From: an uncultured Myxococcales bacterium
Lineage (GTDB): Bacteria; Myxococcota_A; UBA9042; CAIXZC01
DNA length: 64,000 bases
Assembly (NCBI GenBank): GCA_903895725.1
Contig: CAITUV010000032.1
Span: 90,760-154,759 of the forward strand
Reading direction: 5' to 3'
Shown: piece by piece, positions 42,769 through 51,105 of the stretch
How the letters are laid out: each line of letters begins with the position of its first letter
Numbering within the stretch: the stretch's first letter is position 1
Notes under the pieces: generated by a model
Told to the model about the DNA's origin: nothing
The model's database searches: none
The model's input: the letters and a program-made list of their open reading frames with translations, nothing else
Program-made: the position numbers and the translations under genes

Positions 42769-43377
42769 TCACAGGAAGTCGACCTCCCCCTTCCCCTCTC
42801 GCACTACCTCCGGCTCCACGCCGGAAAAGTCGATGACCGTCGAAGGCTCCGGGAACAGGGGTCCCCCATCCACCACCAGGTCAATGGCCGGCCCGTACTC
42901 GGTCTCGATGTCGAACGGGTCCAGCATCCACTGCCCCGGTCCCGTCCGCACCGAAGTCGTCAGCAGAGGTCTCCCGAACTGCTGCACCAGCTTGAGGACG
43001 ACGGGGCAATCCGGAACCCGAATCCCCACCGTCTTCCGGTTCTTCCGCATCGCCCTCGGAAGCTCCTTGGATGCCGGCAGGATGAACGTGTACGGCCCCG
43101 GCAGCTTCCGCCGGACTACCCGGAACAAGGTGTTGGGGATCCCCCGGGTATACTCGGCCGCCATGGCCAGGTCCGAGCACAGAAGCGACAGGAGCTTTCG
43201 CGAATCCATCCCCTTGAGCCGGTAGATGCGCTCCACCGCATCGTCGCTTGCCACGTCGCATGCGACCCCGTAGACCGTGTCCGTCGGCACGACGACGATC
43301 CCGCCGCGCTGCAGCACCTTGCACACCTCGGCCAACAGCCAATGCTCGGGTTCCTGCGGATCGATGGTCAGGAGCAT
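42769..43377 (-). CDS. Sua5/YciO/YrdC-family protein
   Basis: 202 aa, the YciO size class. 'GGIVVVPTDTVYGVACD' near residue 25, 'YRLKGMDSRKLLSLLCSD' and 'LPGPYTFILPAS' are the family hallmarks. YrdC/TsaC members form threonylcarbamoyl-AMP for tRNA t6A37; YciO members are close relatives whose activity is weaker or uncertain. The ATG at 43377 is preferred because GAGGAGG lies upstream. A promoter with TTGACA and TAGCTT is visible just before it. Confidence 0.88.
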   Translation of the reverse strand: MLLTIDPQEPEHWLLAEVCKVLQRGGIVVVPTDTVYGVACDVASDDAVERIYRLKGMDSRKLLSLLCSDLAMAAEYTRGIPNTLFRVVRRKLPGPYTFILPASKELPRAMRKNRKTVGIRVPDCPVVLKLVQQFGRPLLTTSVRTGPGQWMLDPFDIETEYGPAIDLVVDGGPLFPEPSTVIDFSGVEPEVVREGKGEVDFL

Positions 43378-43402
43378 TCCTGCAGCCTCCTCAAGGGCGC
43401 CC

Positions 43403-43431
43403 AAGCTACGCTGCCAAGCCGGGCTTGTCAA
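43403..43431 (-). promoter_or_regulatory. Candidate sigma-70 promoter for the Sua5-like gene and nadB
   Basis: On the minus strand TTGACA, 17-bp spacer, TAGCTT, 25 bp upstream of the ATG at 43377. Confidence 0.55.
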
Positions 43432-43485
43432 TCACCACGTGCCCCGCCCCCCGGACGCATGCGCATGCCCGCGGCCGAGCTTTAT

Positions 43486-43514
43486 TTGACAATACCCATC
43501 CCCTTTTCTATGCT
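43486..43514 (+). promoter_or_regulatory. Sigma-70-like promoter for the PEGA gene
   Basis: TTGACA, 17-bp spacer, TATGCT, about 30 bp before the ATG at 43545. Confidence 0.7.
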
Positions 43515-43544
43515 AGGGCGGCGGTGAGAATTGGGGGAATCGCG

Positions 43545-44702
43545 ATGAGTCTGAGAATCCCGTTGGCAGCTGCTCTGCTCGTTTGCTTCCTGCATGGGCC
43601 GGTCACGGCCCAGGAGAAGAGCGGCGCCGTCTTGCTCCAGCCCGAGAGCGACATGGACCGCGAGCTGGCCGATGACTTGTCGGAGGTGCTCATCTCGGCG
43701 GTCATCGACAAGTCCGGCAGAGCCTACCGCGTCGAGGGCAAGGAGAGTTTCAAGAAGACCCTCATGGACCGGAAGACCGACGACGGAAACGTCTGCCTCG
43801 CCTCGGTCGAATGCGTTCGCAAAGTGGGCATGGAGATGGGGCTCGACCTTCTCGTCTTCGGGAAGGTCGGCAAGGCGATGGGGGGATACCGGCTGGAGGT
43901 TTGGCGCCTGTCGACCACCGGTGGTCCGGACCCTGCCCCGTATCGCAAGCGGGTCACGGGCGATGTCGGCCAGCTCATCGAAGAGGTCGAGGCACTGGCC
44001 GGTTGGGTCCTGGCTCCCGCCGTGGCCACCCTCACCGTCACCACGGTTCCGCCCGAGGCCGCCATTCTCGTGGATGGCAAGCCGGGGCCCGGTTCGGGCA
44101 AGCCGATGGAGGTCAGCCCCGGTCCTCACAAGGTGGAGGTGTCGTACGAAGGCTACACCGCTCAGTCCGTCGACGTGAGCTGCGCTCAGGGACAGCCCTG
44201 CCAGGCGGACGTCACGCTCGTCCTCCTGGCCAAAGTGCCGGACAAGATTCCGGACAAGACGCCGGACAAGATCCCGGACAAGGCCCCCGAAGAGGGCAAG
44301 AAGGAGAAAGCCCCCCTCCTGTCCACCGGGACCGTGGTCGCATCGTCGGTACTCGCCGGACTGGCAGTGGCGTCCGGCATCGGCTCCTTCGTGTTCTACA
44401 AGCGGATGACGCAGGCCGAGACCGACATCCTCGACTATGCCAAAGAGAGCTGCCCGGGCAACGTGTGCCCCATGACAGTTGAGGAGTTCAACGAAGGGCT
44501 CGACCCGATCACGGAGAGGGGCGAGAACGCTGCGCTGTGGGCCAACGTCTGCGGCGGGGTTGCGATCGCCGCCGCAGTAGGGGCGGCCACCGTGCTCATC
44601 GTCGATCTCGCCACGCCGCCCAAGGAAGAGCCGAAGAAGACCTCGTTTGCCCCAGTCCTTTCTCCCGACTATTCGGGGTTCTCTTTCGAGCTCACCTTCT
44701 GA
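43545..44702 (+). CDS. Exported PEGA-domain protein
   Basis: 385 aa with a signal peptide ('LAAALLVCFLHGPVTAQ'). Residues about 160-225 form a PEGA domain ('VTTVPPEAAILVDGKP', 'VSPGPHKVEVSYEGY'), a small beta fold found in envelope proteins. Then a Lys/Pro/Asp repeat (KIPDKTPDK type, 12-bp units near 44236-44286) and one or two hydrophobic segments (residues about 263-283 and 340-360). The first 150 residues resemble the FlgO-like or TPR-less sensors seen in front of PEGA in myxobacteria, but I cannot name a family. Two bases separate it from the TPR gene. Confidence 0.83.
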   Translation: MSLRIPLAAALLVCFLHGPVTAQEKSGAVLLQPESDMDRELADDLSEVLISAVIDKSGRAYRVEGKESFKKTLMDRKTDDGNVCLASVECVRKVGMEMGLDLLVFGKVGKAMGGYRLEVWRLSTTGGPDPAPYRKRVTGDVGQLIEEVEALAGWVLAPAVATLTVTTVPPEAAILVDGKPGPGSGKPMEVSPGPHKVEVSYEGYTAQSVDVSCAQGQPCQADVTLVLLAKVPDKIPDKTPDKIPDKAPEEGKKEKAPLLSTGTVVASSVLAGLAVASGIGSFVFYKRMTQAETDILDYAKESCPGNVCPMTVEEFNEGLDPITERGENAALWANVCGGVAIAAAVGAATVLIVDLATPPKEEPKKTSFAPVLSPDYSGFSFELTF

Positions 44703-44704
44703 GC

Positions 44705-45592
44705 ATGCGCACAACCCGGCCCACAGCATTCCAGCCGTTTCCGGCCCGGGTCCATCTCCCGCTGTGTCCATCTTCCCGGTCGGCGACTGACACCCCGCTG
44801 CGGACATCTCTCCTGCCAGCTCCCTCAGTCCGGCTGGCGGTTGCCCTCCTGACGCTGACCACCTGGCTTCTGCTGTGCGCCGCAGGCCGCGCACGGGCCG
44901 AGGAGACCGACCCGGTATCGGTTGCCCGCGAGACCGTGGAAGAGGGGGACCGCTTCTTCGCTCGGGGGCTGGTCCGGTCTGCATGCACGCAATACGGGCT
45001 GGCCGCGGCAACCGCCCCGGAGTGGTGGTACCCTGCCTACAAGAAAGCACTGTGCGACCTGGCTCGAGGGCAGGTCCGCAACGCATTCTACCTCCTGTCG
45101 AGGGCCACGTTGTCCGGCGAGAAGGTGTTCTACGTCCACCTGGCGCTCGCCCGCTGGTACTCCGCACAGGGACTCGGCGAGAAGGCCCTGGACGAGTACG
45201 AAACCGCCCTGGCGACCAACAAGGGATCCGTCGAGGCGCTGCTGGATGCGGCGGATCTTCTCATTCGGATGGAGCGGCCGGGCGATGCCCTCCTCCTGCT
45301 GAGACGGGCCGAGCACCATGCCCCTTCGAACCTGGCCGTCCAGCATCGGCTGGCACGCGTCTGCGAGAAGCTGCGCTATCTTCGCTCAGCCGAGTCTTCC
45401 TACCGGTACCTTGCCCGGGCCGGGGTCAACCGGCGCCGGGATCTGGCCGAGCTTTCCCGCTTCTACTCCAGGAATGGCGATCCGGAGCGGGCAGAGCTGG
45501 TGCTTGCGCTCCTGAAGAACGGGACATCCCGGTCCATCGAGCTTCCGCCGGCCCGGGAATCCTTTCCCGGCAGCGACACGATGCAGGAGTGA
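44705..45592 (+). CDS. Exported TPR protein
   Basis: 295 aa starting 2 bp after the PEGA stop, so probably coupled; there is no own ribosome-binding site. A hydrophobic N-terminal segment ('LAVALLTLTTWLLLCAAG') after a 45-residue basic leader is a signal peptide or anchor. Residues about 75-270 are helical repeats of the tetratricopeptide type ('ALDEYETALATNKGSVEALL', 'RLARVCEKLRYLRSAE'). TPR domains mediate protein contacts; a partnership with the PEGA protein is inferred from coupling. It converges with the TolQ/TolR operon. Confidence 0.82.
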   Translation: MRTTRPTAFQPFPARVHLPLCPSSRSATDTPLRTSLLPAPSVRLAVALLTLTTWLLLCAAGRARAEETDPVSVARETVEEGDRFFARGLVRSACTQYGLAAATAPEWWYPAYKKALCDLARGQVRNAFYLLSRATLSGEKVFYVHLALARWYSAQGLGEKALDEYETALATNKGSVEALLDAADLLIRMERPGDALLLLRRAEHHAPSNLAVQHRLARVCEKLRYLRSAESSYRYLARAGVNRRRDLAELSRFYSRNGDPERAELVLALLKNGTSRSIELPPARESFPGSDTMQE

Positions 45593-45612
45593 CATTCCCT
45601 TCTGGATGCGGT

Positions 45613-46653
45613 TCAGTTGGCAGCAGGGGCAGGAGGCTCGACTCGCACCGCTTCGGGAGCGCCACTGGCCGACCTGCGAACGACGCGAAGCGGCGGGGAC
45701 ACCCAGCCGTCGACCGCCTCGGCCTTGATCTCCTCCAAGCTGAGGGGCTTGACGGATACGGACACTTCGCTGTCCGTGCTGCGCCCGATGTCCACCACGC
45801 GGGTCAGCAACGTGCCCACATCGTCCGAGCGGACCAGCGCTGCGTAGATCTCGAAGGCCTCCCGCTGGGCTCCTTCTCGACCCACCGAGATTGGCGGTGA
45901 CTTCTTGCCGCTTCCCGGCTCGGCACCGCCGGGCCAGGCCACGTACCCGCCCACTCCCTGCCCCCACTGTCGGAATTCCTTCACGGGGGCCCAGTTCACC
46001 TCAACGGCTCCGGCACCTTCCGCCGCCGGCCGAAGCTGCAGCATGAGCTCGTCGTCCCCGACCCGGCCCACGAAGAACACGACGGCATAGTCAGCGGCTG
46101 TCCCTTTCAGGGCCAGGGCTGCGTCGACATAGGGAACGACCTCCTGGGGAACGAGCAGATTCGAGATCGGCGTGCCCGACGGCTCCTCGAGCGCTCGAAT
46201 CCGCATGAACTGCCTCGATGCCACGATCTTCAGCTTGGCCGTCATCGTCCCGGCCTGCCGCGTCTGTCCTTCCGGTCCGGTGATGAGGTACTCGACCTCG
46301 ACCGTCTCCTCGCCGTCCAGCGGCCCGTTGAACACGAGATCGCTGCGGCAGCGGTCCGCCGGGGTCTTGCCGGATGCCGTGTGGAACGCGTAGCTCGCCT
46401 TCTCCCCCTCTTCCGTCGGAGGGACCACGTCGCACGTCACTTCGAGCGGGACCCCCTTCATCACTTCCACGGGATTGACCTGCTCCGGCGAAACGGGAAT
46501 CCCTCCGACGCGAACCAGCGTGATGGAGGGCTCATACAGCACGCGGGTGACCTTCCCCTGCCTCCACAGATAGTGGAGCGCCAGGTACGCGCAGGCCAGG
46601 AGGACCGCAAGCACAAAGAGGAATCCGATGCGTTGCTTGATGTCGTATTTCAT
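45613..46653 (-). CDS. Single-pass membrane protein of unknown function in TolQ/TolR operon
   Basis: 346 aa with one N-terminal transmembrane helix ('IGFLFVLAVLLACAYLALHY') and a large periplasmic, beta-rich region including an Ig-like stretch ('VPLEVTCDVVPPTEEGEKAS'). No family recognised. The ATG at 46653 is the natural start for the anchor though its ribosome-binding site is weak; it lies 31 bp after the TolR-like gene. Its position suggests a periplasmic partner driven by the TolQ/TolR motor, by analogy with GldM- or Glt-type proteins. That is inference. Confidence 0.75.
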   Translation of the reverse strand: MKYDIKQRIGFLFVLAVLLACAYLALHYLWRQGKVTRVLYEPSITLVRVGGIPVSPEQVNPVEVMKGVPLEVTCDVVPPTEEGEKASYAFHTASGKTPADRCRSDLVFNGPLDGEETVEVEYLITGPEGQTRQAGTMTAKLKIVASRQFMRIRALEEPSGTPISNLLVPQEVVPYVDAALALKGTAADYAVVFFVGRVGDDELMLQLRPAAEGAGAVEVNWAPVKEFRQWGQGVGGYVAWPGGAEPGSGKKSPPISVGREGAQREAFEIYAALVRSDDVGTLLTRVVDIGRSTDSEVSVSVKPLSLEEIKAEAVDGWVSPPLRVVRRSASGAPEAVRVEPPAPAAN

Positions 46654-46684
46654 GTTCGGGAAGCCGAGGAAAGGGGGAGAAACG

Positions 46685-47257
46685 TTATTGCTTCGCGTTG
46701 GGGTCCGTCTGGACGCCGACTCCGGGGCCACGCTGAACTGCGAAGTTCACGTTGAAGAAACCGGCCTCGGCGCACGACGTCATGACCATCTTGATGACCG
46801 AGAAAGGAACCTTGCCATCGGACTGGATGATCACCTGTCCGTCGAACGGCCGCGTGGGATTCAGCTCACGTGCCTCACGGGCGATGTCCTTGAGCTTGCG
46901 AACCAGCGGCGGGAGACGCCAGTCGGGATACCACTTCTCATTGGCCTCGCCGGTCCGCATGACGGCCTGCCCTTCCATGGCAATGGCCTCGGCAGAGAGG
47001 GCAATCACCGGTGCGCGATCGAGCGGCACGGTGTTGAAGGCCTTGGGCATCACGATGTCCTTGGTGACGAACAGGATCTCGCCGCTGGCCGTGAAGCTCA
47101 TCAGCAGGAAGATGACGAGCATGGTGAGCATGTCCACCATGGGCGTCACGTTGAGATCCGCCACGGGGGACGACTTCCCGTGCCCGGCGTTCTTCGCGAA
47201 CTTGAGCTTGATCGAGTTCCCAAGGACCTTCTTGGGCTTGTGAATCAGCTTCGCCAT
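46685..47257 (-). CDS. ExbD/TolR-family protein (second copy)
   Basis: 190 aa. A basic N terminus precedes one transmembrane helix with the conserved proton-carrying Asp ('NVTPMVDMLTMLVIFLL'), then a periplasmic domain ending '...VIKMVMTSCAEAGFFNVNFAV'. The family couples inner-membrane proton flow through a TolQ/ExbB pore to work at the outer membrane. Two different TolR-like genes after one TolQ is the same arrangement as myxobacterial AglRQS. Confidence 0.9.
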   Translation of the reverse strand: MAKLIHKPKKVLGNSIKLKFAKNAGHGKSSPVADLNVTPMVDMLTMLVIFLLMSFTASGEILFVTKDIVMPKAFNTVPLDRAPVIALSAEAIAMEGQAVMRTGEANEKWYPDWRLPPLVRKLKDIAREARELNPTRPFDGQVIIQSDGKVPFSVIKMVMTSCAEAGFFNVNFAVQRGPGVGVQTDPNAKQ

Positions 47258-47312
47258 TCGTTCCTCCAGTCGCCCCGATACTCGAGGCTGCCGCTCCGCA
47301 CCGTCATCCGGC

Positions 47313-47789
47313 TCACGAGCCGAAGGTGCTGGGATCGGCCACGGACAGCCCGCTCAATCCGACATCCAGACAGAGGTCCATTACCTCGATGAGCACGAGG
47401 TAGTTCACCGAGTCCTCGGCCGCCACGATGACCTTCTGATCGTCGGTCGCCTTCTTCTTGAACTCGGTGAGCACGGTCCGCAGCCGGTCGAGCATTCCGT
47501 CCCCCATCGAGACCGAGACCGGATTGGAACCATGGATCCGCACCATCACCGCCGAGTCCGTGAGCAGGATCTTGAGAGGCTTGGCCTGGCTCTGGGACTG
47601 CTTGGGCCGATCGGTTGCCTTGTTCACGACGTTGTCGGTGTTGATGCGGGCCAACTGGATCCACACCGCCGTGATGAGCAGGAATGAAATCAGAACGGAC
47701 AACAGGTCAATCGTGGGAACGAGGTTGACCACGAAATCAACCGACTTTTTCCCACCTTTTGCCGGGGTTGGTGCGCCACCGCCTGCCAT
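47313..47789 (-). CDS. ExbD/TolR-family protein (first copy)
   Basis: 158 aa. A single transmembrane helix with the conserved Asp ('LVPTIDLLSVLISFLLI') and a C-terminal periplasmic domain ('KVIVAAEDSVNYLVLIEVMD'). It differs clearly from the second copy, so the pair is unlikely to be a recent duplication. Between the TolQ-like gene (38 bp) and the second TolR-like gene (55 bp). Confidence 0.9.
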   Translation of the reverse strand: MAGGGAPTPAKGGKKSVDFVVNLVPTIDLLSVLISFLLITAVWIQLARINTDNVVNKATDRPKQSQSQAKPLKILLTDSAVMVRIHGSNPVSVSMGDGMLDRLRTVLTEFKKKATDDQKVIVAAEDSVNYLVLIEVMDLCLDVGLSGLSVADPSTFGS

Positions 47790-47827
47790 GGCAACCTCCT
47801 AAAGCGTGCAGAAGACCACTCGACGGA

Positions 47828-48490
47828 TCATTCCTTCTCGCCAGGACGGTTGGCCGACTCCACCAGCGCGTCACGGTGGGCAAGCACCAGGTTCAGGACC
47901 CGGACCGACCCCTCGTTGATGTCGTCCACCAGCTTCTGCGTCTTGCCCTGGAGGATGGCGTAGAGCAGCAGAGACGGGATGGCGATGAGCAGGCCGAAGG
48001 CCGTGCAGTTCATGGCTTCGGAAATGCCCCGGGCGAGCATGACGGCCTTGTCCGACGCGTCGGCATCCGCCACGGCGCCGAACGAGATGATCATGCCGGT
48101 GATCGTGCCGAGCAGTCCCAGCAGCATGGCCACGTTCCCCATCATGGCCAGGTAGGGAGTCCGACGCTCGATGCGGGGCAGCTCATGAAGAGCGGCCTGG
48201 TCGATCGCCATCTGCACCTGGTTGACGTCCGTGGTCACCTTCACCAGCCCGGCGTGGACAATGCGGCCCAGCGGAGTGCCGGACCCCAGAGCCAGATTGC
48301 TGGCCCGCGACAGACTGCCACCGACGATCGCCTTCTCGAGACTGCGCAGGAACGCTTCCGTCGGGACGCTGGCGCGGAAGAACAGGTAGATGAACCGTTC
48401 GATGGCGATCCCCCACACGAAGATGCCGGTGATGAGAATCGGCCACATCATGAATCCGCCTTCCTCAAACGATTCGCCAATGAATTGCAT
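47828..48490 (-). CDS. MotA/TolQ/ExbB proton-channel protein
   Basis: 220 aa from ATG 48490, which has an AGGAGGG box. Three transmembrane segments: 'MWPILITGIFVWGIAIERF', then 'LAMMGNVAMLLGLLGTITG' with the conserved Thr region, and a third near residue 170. It forms the pentameric pore that pairs with the TolR-like proteins. First gene of a four-gene operon with a consensus-like promoter. Confidence 0.92.
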   Translation of the reverse strand: MQFIGESFEEGGFMMWPILITGIFVWGIAIERFIYLFFRASVPTEAFLRSLEKAIVGGSLSRASNLALGSGTPLGRIVHAGLVKVTTDVNQVQMAIDQAALHELPRIERRTPYLAMMGNVAMLLGLLGTITGMIISFGAVADADASDKAVMLARGISEAMNCTAFGLLIAIPSLLLYAILQGKTQKLVDDINEGSVRVLNLVLAHRDALVESANRPGEKE

Positions 48491-48604
48491 GGTCTCGCTC
48501 CCTCCTAAGAAGCACGTTTCGCAAGTCGCCGTAGGGGCCCGCAACCTCAATTCCCGCCGCCCCGACCCTTGCCGGGAAGCGGGTACGCCAACACACAGAA
48601 GCGG

Positions 48605-48633
48605 ATAGTACTGCGGCCCGGAGAGGCTGTCAA
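48605..48633 (-). promoter_or_regulatory. Sigma-70-like promoter for the TolQ/TolR operon
   Basis: On the minus strand TTGACA, 17-bp spacer, TACTAT; the leader to ATG 48490 is about 105 bp. Confidence 0.65.
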
Positions 48634-48929
48634 GCGCATATTGTCGCCCGATTCTCGCCCGAAAGATTGCTCCCGTTCGTCGGCGCGAGCGAGGTCCGAT
48701 TCCCCGCCCCGAATGCGGACCCCGCCATGACCTGGACAGGTTCGCTGACCGTCTCTCCCGCGCGTCCGGCAGATGACGAAATCGCGCCTCGTCGAGGCGG
48801 ATTCCATTCCTTTTTTTCGGCCCCCTGGAACCCTCCGGTGCCGGCGGTGTTAAAGCGGCCCGCTCCGTCGGGTTTCGACCCGGGAAACAGAGCCGTCCCG
48901 GTCAGGGCTTTGGCGGTTCGGTTTGGAGC

Positions 48930-48958
48930 TTGACACGCTGTTTGACGGGTAATATCAT
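48930..48958 (+). promoter_or_regulatory. Consensus-like sigma-70 promoter for the AgmX-like gene
   Basis: TTGACA, 17-bp spacer, TATCAT, 57 bp before ATG 49016. This is the best promoter match in the window. Confidence 0.75.
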
Positions 48959-49015
48959 CGGGCGGTTTGTCCGGACGGGCTGCACTGCCCGGTGACACTT
49001 GTGGGAGGGGGACAC

Positions 49016-50983
49016 ATGCGACTTGGACAGATTTCATGCGTGGTTGCAGCGCTTCTCGTCGCCGTGGGGGGCTTGTTTCTGCCTCTCTACGAAATCCCGG
49101 CCGGTACGCCCGGCCACACCCTCGCCTACATGTATGAGGTGACCTGGGGTCTCGTGGCTTTGGCCGCAGCGTTCTCCCTGCTCCCGACCACGGCATTCGG
49201 GTTCTTCTTCGGCCGTCCCAAGAGAGCGGGCTTCGTCGGCCTGATGCTCGCCTTGGCCTTGTTCGCAGCGTTGACGGTTCTTTCGATTCGGGCTCCGCTT
49301 CTGTTCAAGGATATTCACAACCTGCCGATTGACGAGACCGGGTTCTTTGCGGGCTTCATGCAGGCGGGATGGGGCTTCCACCTGGCGTGGCTCGGTACGG
49401 TGCTGGCCCTGTTCGCCGGCTTCCGGATCATCGTGAGCGACCCGTACTTCTCCAAGGATGCCCGTTTCCTGCGGGTGGCGGTGCTCTGGAATGACACGAT
49501 CCTTAAGGAAGAAGTCCTTTCCGAGGGCAAGTCGGTCACCGTCGGCAGCGGCATTCGCAACGACTTCACGCTGCCGGCACCGTTCAAGACCCAGACCATC
49601 GTCCGCCACCGTCCCGGACGGCAGGACAAGTACTGGATCGGGCTCTTCAGTGACATGGTCGGCTCCGTCGACATCGGCGGCAAGAAGGCGACAGTTGCCG
49701 AATTCAAGAAGGCGCACACGAGCGACACCCGCGAGGCCAACTACGTCCGGATCAACCCCGGCGACAGCGGCTCCTTCCAGGTTGGGGACGCCACGCTGAT
49801 GTTCCACTTCGTCAAGCCCGCGCTCATGGACAAGAAGACCTCGCCCCTGGCGACTCTTGCTGACGGCATAAGCCCCGGGGTCATCTTCTCCGCCGCCCTC
49901 CAGGTTCTGCTCCTGTTCAGCATCGCGGCCACGGCTCAGGCCGATCTCGACAAGACCAAGAAGCAGGAGGTCATGAAGCGCCTGATCAAGATCGACATGG
50001 CCCTCGAGAAGCGAAAGCTGGAGCGTCAGAAGAAGGACGAGCAGAAGAAGGAAGAGGCCAAGGTCGAGAAGGAGAAGGAGCCGGAAAAGGAAGAGGTGCT
50101 CAAGGAGGAAACCGAGCAGCAGCCCGTGCTCGAGCAGAAGCTCGAAGAAGCGGGCGATCCGCTCAAGAAGACCCTTGAGAAGGAAATGAAGGACGAGGAA
50201 TTCAAGCCGATGAAGGAAGGTCACATCGGCAAGGACGCCAAGCGCGACTCCAACCTGGCCAAGGAGGCCAAGAAGAAGGGCGTGATCGCCGTCCTCGATT
50301 CCAAGATGAAGAAGAACACGTCGCTCTCCAAGCTGCTGGGCAAGGATCGGAACATGTCGGCCAAGAACCTCGTGTGGGCCGAAGACGGCGAGTACGCCGT
50401 GTCTCGAGAGGACGAGTCGGACTTCTCCTACATGAGCAGCGACGGCGGTACCGGTGACTTCGGTGGCGGCGGCGGGTTCGGCGGTGCCGGTGGTTTCGGC
50501 GGCGGCGGCGGCGGATTCGGCGGCGGCGGCGCATTCGGCATGGGAGGCATGGGCGGCCTCGGCGGCGGGCTGCCTGGCGGCATCGGCGGTGCGGATGCGG
50601 CACGCTCGGGACGCATGGCCATGGCCGGCCTCAAGGACCGCGACCGGAAGCGGGCCTCCAAGGTCAAGCTGGATTCCGGTTCGGTCGGTCAGTTCTGCAA
50701 GAAGGCGGACGTGCAGCGCAAGGTGTCCGGCCGTGCGGCTGCCATTCGCGCCTGCTACGAGATGCAGCTCCAGCTCAAGCCGGATCTGGCGGGCAAGGTC
50801 ACCCTCCAGTGGATCATCGACATGACCGGTCGTGTCAACGGCGTCAAGGTCGTGGACAACTCGACCGGGAACAACAAGCTGCAGGATTGCATCGCCAAGA
50901 TCATCGGCAAGATTCACTTCCAGCCCCCGCAGGGCGGTATGTGCATCATTCGTTGGCCGTTCGTGTTCTCCCCGGGCGAATAG
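49016..50983 (+). CDS. AgmX/PglI C-terminal-domain envelope protein
   Basis: 655 aa. Four hydrophobic segments in residues 1-150, then an FHA-like beta region (residues about 155-270, 'VTVGSGIRNDFTLPAP', 'NPGDSGSFQVGDATLMFHFV'). One more hydrophobic stretch (around 295) follows, then a long Lys/Glu coiled coil (about 310-400), a Gly/Phe-rich linker (about 485-530) and a C-terminal AgmX/PglI (TonB-like) domain ('IRACYEMQLQLKPDLAGKVT', 'CIAKIIGKIHF'). AgmX/GltJ in Myxococcus is part of the gliding-motility machine energised by a TolQ/TolR motor. Here the gene diverges from such a motor operon. Start set by a GGGAGGGG box. Confidence 0.88.
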   Translation: MRLGQISCVVAALLVAVGGLFLPLYEIPAGTPGHTLAYMYEVTWGLVALAAAFSLLPTTAFGFFFGRPKRAGFVGLMLALALFAALTVLSIRAPLLFKDIHNLPIDETGFFAGFMQAGWGFHLAWLGTVLALFAGFRIIVSDPYFSKDARFLRVAVLWNDTILKEEVLSEGKSVTVGSGIRNDFTLPAPFKTQTIVRHRPGRQDKYWIGLFSDMVGSVDIGGKKATVAEFKKAHTSDTREANYVRINPGDSGSFQVGDATLMFHFVKPALMDKKTSPLATLADGISPGVIFSAALQVLLLFSIAATAQADLDKTKKQEVMKRLIKIDMALEKRKLERQKKDEQKKEEAKVEKEKEPEKEEVLKEETEQQPVLEQKLEEAGDPLKKTLEKEMKDEEFKPMKEGHIGKDAKRDSNLAKEAKKKGVIAVLDSKMKKNTSLSKLLGKDRNMSAKNLVWAEDGEYAVSREDESDFSYMSSDGGTGDFGGGGGFGGAGGFGGGGGGFGGGGAFGMGGMGGLGGGLPGGIGGADAARSGRMAMAGLKDRDRKRASKVKLDSGSVGQFCKKADVQRKVSGRAAAIRACYEMQLQLKPDLAGKVTLQWIIDMTGRVNGVKVVDNSTGNNKLQDCIAKIIGKIHFQPPQGGMCIIRWPFVFSPGE

Positions 50984-51105
50984 GCCCCCTCGACGCTCTC
51001 TGCCGGGCTCTCGATCCCCTCGTCAGTCGATCGCCACGCACTCCTGGATGACACCGTGAACGGACGGTCCGATGTCACGCATGGGGTCAGGAGAACCGAA
51101 AGGGT

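Larger units (their letters stand above)
48491..49015. other. Divergent intergenic region with promoters for both motor-system arms
   Basis: 525 bp without a convincing gene. It holds two opposed promoters (48605-48633 minus, 48930-48958 plus). A CGCCTCG/CGAGGCG inverted repeat at 48787-48801 followed 13 bases later by seven T's may be a weak terminator-like or regulatory structure; no upstream plus-strand gene needs it. Confidence 0.55.

Noticed and set aside
48787..48817. Rho-independent terminator
   Set aside because: The stem is only 5-7 bp and the T-run starts 13 bases later. There is no plus-strand gene upstream that would need it.
48667..48933. Small plus-strand gene in the intergenic region
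   Set aside because: Its start lacks a ribosome-binding site, the protein is low-complexity, and it overlaps the promoter of the next gene.
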